Both the position numbers and the translations under genes were made by a program. This document shows positions 39,701-48,700 of a stretch of DNA of 64,000 bases, in pieces. The notes under the pieces are model-generated. The model saw only the letters and a program-made list of their open reading frames with translations, was not told the DNA's origin and did not search any database. Every line of letters starts with the position of its first letter. The first letter of the stretch is position 1. This DNA is from Cristatella mucedo (taxonomy: Eukaryota; Bryozoa; Phylactolaemata; Cristatellidae). Location of the stretch: contig WPIO01000008.1 in NCBI GenBank assembly GCA_009760855.2, positions 3,630,001-3,694,000 of the forward strand, read 5' to 3'.

Positions 39701-42700
39701 GCTATTTTCTGTGTGGCTAACGGTGTAACCAGCCATACGCCTTTTCGCGTGTACAATCAGTCACTAAGCTACAGAATGAGTTTCTCGATCGACCAGGCAC
39801 GGATTTACTCAAGCAACAACCTTAACAAAGGGGTGATGCATGTTCTTTTGAAAGTCACCATTCCTTCAGCATATTTTTGAAAGGATCGTCCCGGTCGACG
39901 AGTAATTAACATCATGAATTCTGGGCCCTGGAACATCGGGTTCGAATCTTAGTGGCGGTTGAGAATTTACAAGCGAGCGGTCCGCTGTGCCAAAGTGGCA
40001 CTTAAAGGGGATGATTAGATGGCAAATACTTAACTTAAAAATTTAAAAACTTAGAATGGAAAACTAAATGGTGCTTCAAAACATTTGACCTTAATGCGCT
40101 TATGCGTGCTGATACTATTGCATGCTGCCACTAACCATACTTGCTTGCTATTCCTGTGCATGTCACTCCTAACCATGTTATTCTTATTGTTTATTGAGCA
40201 TGCTACCGCTAATTATTCAACCATGCTTCCTTTGCAGCAAATGTAAAGTGCCTAGAAAAAGATTGAGTTATCCGAGGGCGCTATATCAAATGTATTCTTA
40301 TTAAAAAAAATGGCGTCACCAGGTCCCAGGATGGGCACAAAGCGGTCTCCCCGAGGATTGGGGCCTTAAGAACCACTTTACTTTATTTTCTCAGAGGTGC
40401 CTCCTGGATGCCTGAGGGGAGTATCTGATTGCTGCTTTGTCGACCACAGACGGTCAGACTGGGGCGTGCGCTCTTCTATTTGGAATCACTGCAGCGAGCA
40501 CGCTCCGAGTAGCCGCGGCCGCCGCTTCGAGAGCATTCTGCAGCGTCTATTGCCGAGCGACCGGCGTCCGGTCAAGGATCGCGTAGCTGCTTTAGCTGCT
40601 GAGTTTTCCCCATTCGTCTTGCGGTTGGCGCGCAATTCCAGGCTCCAGCAGCAGCGGCGGCGGCAGTGAGTAACACCAGAGCTGTATGTCTTTGCCGAAG
40701 CACTTTCCACGAACGAAGGCGCCGCCGAAGCGATGTGAAGAAACGCCTGACTAATGAGCAACAAGGACCAATGCAGGTCGACGGCCTGTTCCCAGAAGTC
40801 GTAGGAAGCAAGAGATGTCAAAGAAAGCTGAGTAATAAGAGACCGGCGAAGCGACACGGCGGCTGACGTCCACGTCATTCACCGCGGATCGAGAAACGCG
40901 GGTCTAAACTTCTCGTTCAACCGCAAAAGAATCAAAAGAACCACAGAGGAGTCAACGTTCCGCTCAGAGCGCCGCCACAAAGAATAAGAAAGGCGCGCTT
41001 ACTAGTACCACCCGGTGTACATGTGCTTCGGGCTTGGAACTCGGAGGAAAGGGGAAGGGAAAGGGGAAGGGAACTTGCCTGCACGCAAGCACACACTAGG
41101 CGGTCTGTCGCCAACGGTGTAGCCGCCCTTCCTTTTCTCGTTTTTCATGCTTACCCGGCTACCCATCGAGCACCGTCGAATCGCCCTCAGCATCGTACTC
41201 AGTCTGGCACATCACAGGTTAAACTTCACTCGCTCTCGCCAGGCCTGCCCGTCCGACCTCTCTCTTCCAGAATAAAAGCCAGAGCGACGGAAAGAGTGGA
41301 GTTTCGACCTGACTCGAGGTCGACGAACTGCTGCTCGGTCGTGTTTAAATTTCTTTCTTCGCTCGATCTTCTTTCTTTCCTCGATCTCTAATAGCTGCAC
41401 GATGCGACTGACTAACAGCACTCGGCGCTCCGCTGTTCGGCGGCGCGCCCATCTTTAAGGCAACCGACACTTGCTATCTCTCCAAGAGATACCGACGCGA
41501 TCGTATTCGCAACGACAACTACTCTCCAACTGCCGACTGTGGCACATCCTTTTCAGCGGTCCTGAGCTGCTACTTCTATTCTAATCACTACCTCAACTGC
41601 TCTCCTGACTCTGCTATGCTTCCCACTTTCTCTATGTTTCGTGAGACGAAGTCTGTTGGCTACCGAATGCGTACCGAAAGCCGCTTAGGCTGTGAGTGCG
41701 CTATACAACATCCACGCGGTCTTTATGACTTTGTGGAGTTAGAGACGGAGATACATTACATTCGATATATTTCGCGAAGCTCGTCAGCTCATCCCCGTCT
41801 GTGCTCGAAGCCGTGCCTAATAAATCCGTGCAGTGCACTGTACGCTTGCGGCATTGATTTCGCTAGCACGGCCTGTTCAACCGCTCACAATCGGACACAC
41901 CGGCACACAGACAAACACAACCGGACACACCGGCACACAGACAAAGAGAGAGCTCCGCGATTCGATTCTCCACTGTGGACGAGCTCCTTTCGTGGCCACT
42001 GAGGTATCTATGCTGAGCTTGTTTTCCTTCTTTATGCCTCATTATTTCTTTACGTCTCATTTTCTTTATATGCTCTGTAGTTTGAGTGTCTCGAGTGTGA
42101 GAAGGGGGCGAAGGCAGTCGTGCGTCTTGCTGCTCCGTGCCTTGTACAATAAACCGTTGGCGTTGTTCTGGACCAGCGTTCTGTATGCCGAACCACATGT
42201 TCATCGACACCTTAGCCACTACCAAACTGCGCTAGAAACGTAGGAGCCGGGCACTCGACGATATCAGCAATTCCCCACGTCCGGCCTCCCGACAGCGACT
42301 ACCTATCGTTTCTGGCTGTCATAGATTTGCAACACTCGAGTGAGCCACCTACTATTATCCCACCATACCCGGCCTATGGGAGGAAGTGAAGCACCTAAAA
42401 AATTGTCGCTTAAAAACGCATACTTTCAAACATCTAATTCAGCAAGTTTTAGCATTCTCTCTCCCGATGATTGGCTTACGCTGGCATTTGTGAACTTCGT
42501 ATGCATTCTTCGTATGCATAAAAGAGGACGCATACGAAAGCACCATGCAAAGTGCCAAGCGAATTATGGGCTTGTACCACGTACGCGGTAGCCCGCGTAG
42601 CAGTTTGGCTTGCCATATTCTGGAGGCGTTCAAGTAGCTTTGCCAAAATTAGAGAGCACTTAAATAAGAGGATTGCAGTGAAGCTAATCCGTGCATTTGT

Positions 42701-45700
42701 AACATCCCGTCAAGACTTCTGCAAGTCTCTCCTCGCCCATCAGCCTATGAGTGCATTGCACTCTCGCGGATGGCGAGCAGCTCTGCAGCAGCCACGCTGC
42801 TTGTCTGTAGGCTCGAGAGCCTCTCCAACTTGCACTGCTAGCTGCCCGTCAAGCGATGCATTGATTGATTTCCAGAGCCAGTCTTTCACTTGTTTAGGTT
42901 CGCCGTTCATTTCTGTCTGCGGCTAAAATATCTGCCCGAAATAGTTACACTTCAGGCTTCCCTTCAAGTGCGGCTTCTCCGAGCTGCTGTTCACTTAGCT
43001 ACGCCTCTTTAAGTTCATTCCTTCCATCTTTCCTTCCTTCTTTCCTTCCTTCCTTCCTTCCTTCCTTCCTTCCTTCCTTCCTTCTTTTCTTCCTTCCTTC
43101 TTTCAGCAACCTCCACCAACCTCCACCAACCTCAACTTCTTTTGCGACTACACACTCAGTACCTATGCACCTAAAGCCTGGAATTCGCCACGGACTGACC
43201 AATGACAGCACTCGCCGCCTCGACGCCATTTAAGGCAATGATAAGAATATGCATGTTAGTCACAGCATTTGCAGCATCCATGTAAATGGTAACTTGTGCG
43301 ATTATGCGTGCTACTGTTTTGAATTTAATAATCACTAATCAGTTAAAACAATTCTTTTAAAGCCGGTAAGAGTGCCTAGGAAAAGAGGAAGTTCTCTGCT
43401 GCCTGATGCACAGATATGATATTAATATAATTAATAAAAATAATAAAATTCAACAAAAAATGCATCTCCTTACATGAAGGCATGTGGGGGCACAAATAAT
43501 TTGCTTTATATGGCAAACCGAACAAACGCAAACGATGTAAGTACGCTCAAACCACACAACCACGACATCGAATGCACAAATGTGCATGCCAAGCTGCTGT
43601 TAGCTTTAATAACGCTTTTTGAATCAAATGCGTTGAGCAAAGATTGAAGTCTATAAGGTGCACTGGTTCTATATGGATCATGTCTACCAAATGACGCTAT
43701 AAATCTGTCACTTGTACGTCTATGCTAGACTCACACCAACGCAAACGTGTCCCAAGACTCGAAAGGGGATCTGATAAACATGCGAGTTGGAATCGATGTC
43801 GATTGCATCGAACTGTCTTCTAGCAGAGAAACCTCAAGGAATCGGCCCTGGCACAAGAATGAAAAAATGTATGTCTGCTTATACATTAAATAAGAGCACT
43901 ACTGCAGAGTAGGCGCGAAAGAATTTCGCAAAACCAGTTTGATCAGTAACAACAATTGAATTAGGACGAGTGGGCTGCCTTGTCTGGTACAAGTGTTCGA
44001 TGCCGCTTTCAAGCAAGCGCTGCGAGTAAGTTATCGCTGAGGCAGTGCAAGCGTATACTGATGAGCAGCATATCGAAACGCGCGACGCGCATAGGAAGCG
44101 GCAAGAAGGAGACTTGCAGCATCTTCTTGTAGTAAAACGAGGTAACAAGACGCACCTGTACGTCCTCAAGTGAAATGTTCCCGATCATAAGCATATTGTC
44201 CTGCACGGCTCTTTCAAAGGCATCCTCATACGACCTCGGCGCGCTGTCCTGCAGCTGCAGTTTGAGTTGAGAGATCTTCTGGTACGCCGGCACGTGCTCA
44301 GGCCTCGTGAACAACGAAGGAGGCATGCCATCCGACTCCAAATCGCTCTCGCCTGTCTCGAGGTCGTCGACAAGACGATGCAAGCTTGGAATTTCCGCAC
44401 TGTCTGACGGTGGATCTGACAAACAGAACGCCCATGCTCTAACTAAAACGTTGTTCTCAAACCCAAACCGAGCTACCAAGACTGCGTAGCCCTAGCACGA
44501 ACTGCTATGTGGTGTAAGTTGTCTGCTGGCGCCATTGGCGCTGTGACTCAAATTAGGACTAAATAGCGTAAGCGCCAAGCGAATTCAACTGAAGACAAAT
44601 TCGTCTCAATGCCTTTGAAAATCTCAAAAAAAACACGCCCTGTCTATAATAATTCCCTGTCCCATTACCATGGCTTATTTCCACAGACGTGGTCCTCTGC
44701 AATTTATTAATTCACTGTCCTACTAACACTGGCCTTCTCACAAACTTTCGTTCACTAATAAAAAATATTAATATGGACATTTTTATCGCACCCCAAGAGA
44801 GCCAGATCTCTTTCTAGACGCTTTACATTTGCTGGAACAACTGGAATCAATTTATTATTCCCGGTGTGTTTACATATAAGCAATCAGCAATATCATTCGA
44901 AACCTATTTAGATTCCTCGATTCAGAAACTTCTGCACAACAAGACAAGAATATATATATAAATATTTATATTTATATTATGTTTTGTGCGTTCTATACCT
45001 TGTGAACTACCTTTTATTAGATTATTCAGCATCCAAATCAGGCTTATGATGACTTGATACAATGCATCTAGATTTTTTTACTCGGAAATACGATGAGAAT
45101 TGAGTGGTTATCTATTGTGTAAAGCCTGAATATCTATCAGTACATAATCGATGGCCAGCCACTTTTAATTTTAGTAACTACCATCATTTCAATTTCCCTT
45201 ATGATTAGCTAACGAAGTGGAAGAGCTGTGGAAGCCTGTGACAGCAGTGGGAAGTCTTTTATCGCGTTGACAAGACCATAGGGAAACCTTAAGAACACAT
45301 GTGAACGTGTACTTGCCTATGCTGTTCTATGTAAACGAATCGTGAGCATTTTTTACTGGAATCGAATTGCTTATTATCTGCTCCCTGAAAATCGCCTTCT
45401 GTCAGCGTCAGTTCTCCTACTTCGTTGCTTCTCAAGCTCAAAAATATTATAGTCTGTTTGCATTCGATGTTTGTCCAGCTACGAAAATCAGAAATGGTAC
45501 ATGAAGAATGAGAGTAACAAGAGCCCATCACTTTGCATGACAAAGTAAAATTGTTGAGACTCTTGAAGAGCAGGAATTGCACGATGCCAGAAGTTTGGCA
45601 TGGCTTGATATTATGAAGACGATACCTTGATTGTCCATACTATCAGTAACACCTGCATCTTTGCTAATGATCGCAGTGTTCTCGCTTACTCTGTCACTCA

Positions 45701-48700
45701 AATCCTAATCCTCATTCATGATCGACATTGAAATCACCATGGTTAATTTCATATTACCGTTATCGTTGTCAACTATCGTTGGATTTCCTACCCGACAGAT
45801 TTGCTATTAATCTTTGCTAAAGTCTGAGACTGAGGCTGAATAAAAGATACTAAATGCAGAATACAGGTCACGTGGTATGCCTACCATGGGTGCTTGCGAA
45901 TGACTGAGCAGCGCAAGCCTATTCAATAAACTCTTGGAACAGGAGTGGATATAGCCAGACCGTGGTAGCCTCACAAAGACATCGCTCACTTATGTTGGCC
46001 GAAGACATGAAAGGGTCTACAACAGGTCACCCACCGTAGTAAATTTCCTCGTCCGACATTTGTACGCTTAGTTCATCCGCCTGGCTGGTCGCCTTCTCTT
46101 CTAAATATTCCGGTATCATTTCTCCAGCTGGAATTTCCTCTTGTCTCTCCTGCAAGAACGACAAGTATCTATTGACCATACTAAACTTTACTGCAGTTCA
46201 CGAGGAATAATGGAATACCAGGCAGACTAGTGGCTCCCTTAAGTGCCTTTACCATTTCTGGTCCAATGGCTGGAGGGGTTTGCGTTCTTTGACCGGCTAA
46301 CTCATCCCCTAAAAATTGAATAGATAATGTATTGTAGCTTCAATATACACCTTTTAGACCAATGGAACATCGCGAAAGCATTACTAATTGACAATACTCA
46401 TTCATGGCTCAAGTCTTTTGAATGGAAAGCTCACAAACGGCTCACAAACGCATTGACCATCTTGCTTAATAGCACAAGAGCGAAGGACATCTAAATAAAT
46501 GCACATAGTTTTGGTCTAGCTTGACCTCACCGCCAAGTTCGTCCTAGCACATTTAGGGATCAATAGAGTAACTAGAGCAACAGTAGCACTACTGTACAAA
46601 CCATGGCAATCTACACTGGCGATTTTGTGCTGAAGCCACGTGTAATTAAATAGACGTCTATGCAGTATTGAAAAATATATTTTGACCAATGTATATATGA
46701 AAATTTTTTAGTTAACTTGTTGCGCTAACAGATAACAGACGCTGCGCACCTCTGCACATGTATTCAAGCACGAGTATGTACAGGATGCAAATCTGGCAGC
46801 GGATGCTAGCGACCTATGCTACAGTTTTGTGAAACTTCTGGGAGTGTCACCAATTATGTCATACTAATAATCCTGGGCATAAAAATTGTGTTCATTATTA
46901 TTATAACTGTGCATCAAGATTATAAGGCTCTGTGATATCTAGTAATTTTTTGCCGCACTAAAGCTAGAATAATGGGTACCGCCCGCTACAGCGAAACTCC
47001 GAAAATGGTCATCGAGGTTGGAGGAGTCGTGACCACTGTCTGCTGGTGTGGGATTAGTTAGAGGAGTGTTGATGGCATCATAATCCAATATGGCAGAGAG
47101 TGCTTCAGTCACGAAATGAACCTTTTCCATCTGACTTAGCATGATGGACGACGCGGTCTAAAAAGTGCACCTTTTGTAGCTCCTCGTGCTCACTGTTGTT
47201 TTAGCAGAAACATCACATAAAGTATCATATAAAAATCTCTTGAGCTGCATTGAATGCCAAAAATGCATTTCCACATTGAAAATCTGCATGCATTACACCT
47301 GAAAATGTGCACTGTCGGACATTCCTTAAAAACCTATAGGGTCAATGCCAAAATATGAGTGAGTGAGATATGATGGTTCAGGCAGCAAACTCGTGCATTT
47401 TTCATTGTCTTCAAAATCGCTAGGTTACTTTGTCATCTAGTTAAATGCGCATACAGGTATTTGCGTTTCTTCTTGCACTCGGCTAAAGTACGCCTTTTCG
47501 GGTGGTTAGAAAAAGCCGATGCGAGTAACGGCTAAGGGCAGGCTCCAAGCAGAGTAGATTGGAGACGGTCAGCAAGCATCGATCGCAATGCCAGTCACAT
47601 TGGCGAACGCTTCCTGCAGGTTATCAGAATTTACTAATTTTTATCCTAATGTGTGGCTTATTATCGTCGGAAATAACGTCCTTTCTCATACTCTTACAGC
47701 CGTGGACCATCTAGTGCTCAGTAAACAGTAGCACATCTTGAATTACTAAATATGCTGATATCAGCAAGCACGGTTGATTGTCATGGGCAAATCAAAGGGT
47801 AGGTATATAGCACCTATTTCTTGATTAACATACTGAACTGAGCATCAGGCCGCAGCAGAGCCTTTCTGATCATCTCAAAGCTATTGGTACTGTTTGGTAT
47901 CAAGACTGGTCTTAGCGGCTAAGCTGACTAAGCCGATCAGAAGACGCCGATTCCGTGAGGCCGATCCCACGAGGGGCTTTATTTATGCTCCTTATCTTTG
48001 CTATTAAGTATCTTGACATAGAAACCCCGCCATCACTTGACGACTTGCCGACGTGTCTGTTAGTCACGATACACTACTACAGTTTGGCTGCTGACTCGTG
48101 TGTACATCTCAAAATCGAAGTGCCTAGTAATGATGTGCTCTTATAGCCCAAGAAATCTACTCAGAAATCAAGGCGTTTTCGAGAGAAAAGAATGGTTCAC
48201 CTTCCATAATTTGTGGGCTGCCTATAAAAACTTGTGTCTTCTTGGGCGTATCGATACTCCGAACCATCTCGGTCGGCTCGGTAGCATTTACGACTATCGT
48301 TAGAACAATCAGAGTACCCAAATGCGCTCAGAAACAAGCGCGCACAGTTTCAGAAAGCTTATTTAGAATCTAAGACACTTTCCCTTTTCGCGTTAGCAAG
48401 TTCTCACCGCTGGTGCGGGACGATGCCCGCGACGGGGTCCGCTCCGGGGCAAGTGCCGCCATGTTGTTTACGTGCAGCCTGGCAGCCCTGTGCGTCAGCA
48501 ACGCGCCCGCATGCTGGATCCTGCCTGCGGTTGTTGATGCAATAGTAGCGTTAGCCATGTTTAAGGAAAACTACAGCGTGTCTTAGTCGTTCGGACGTGC
48601 TCGCAAGAAGTTGTGAAGAAATGGCGAAACACTTCGCTCGCTGTTTACTAGGAACAGTCCTAGCTATCGCAAGCGGCAGCAGGGTTCGGCAGGGGGCTGA

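Noticed and set aside
40950-42240. Possible LTR-like stretch with several AATAAA signals
   Set aside because: No second matching copy, primer-binding site or coding remnant was seen nearby.
48370-48558. ATG frame [15 protein letters not shown] with a GTGAGA donor
   Set aside because: It lies between exons 2 and 3 and its phase does not fit exon 3; probably a GC-rich chance frame.
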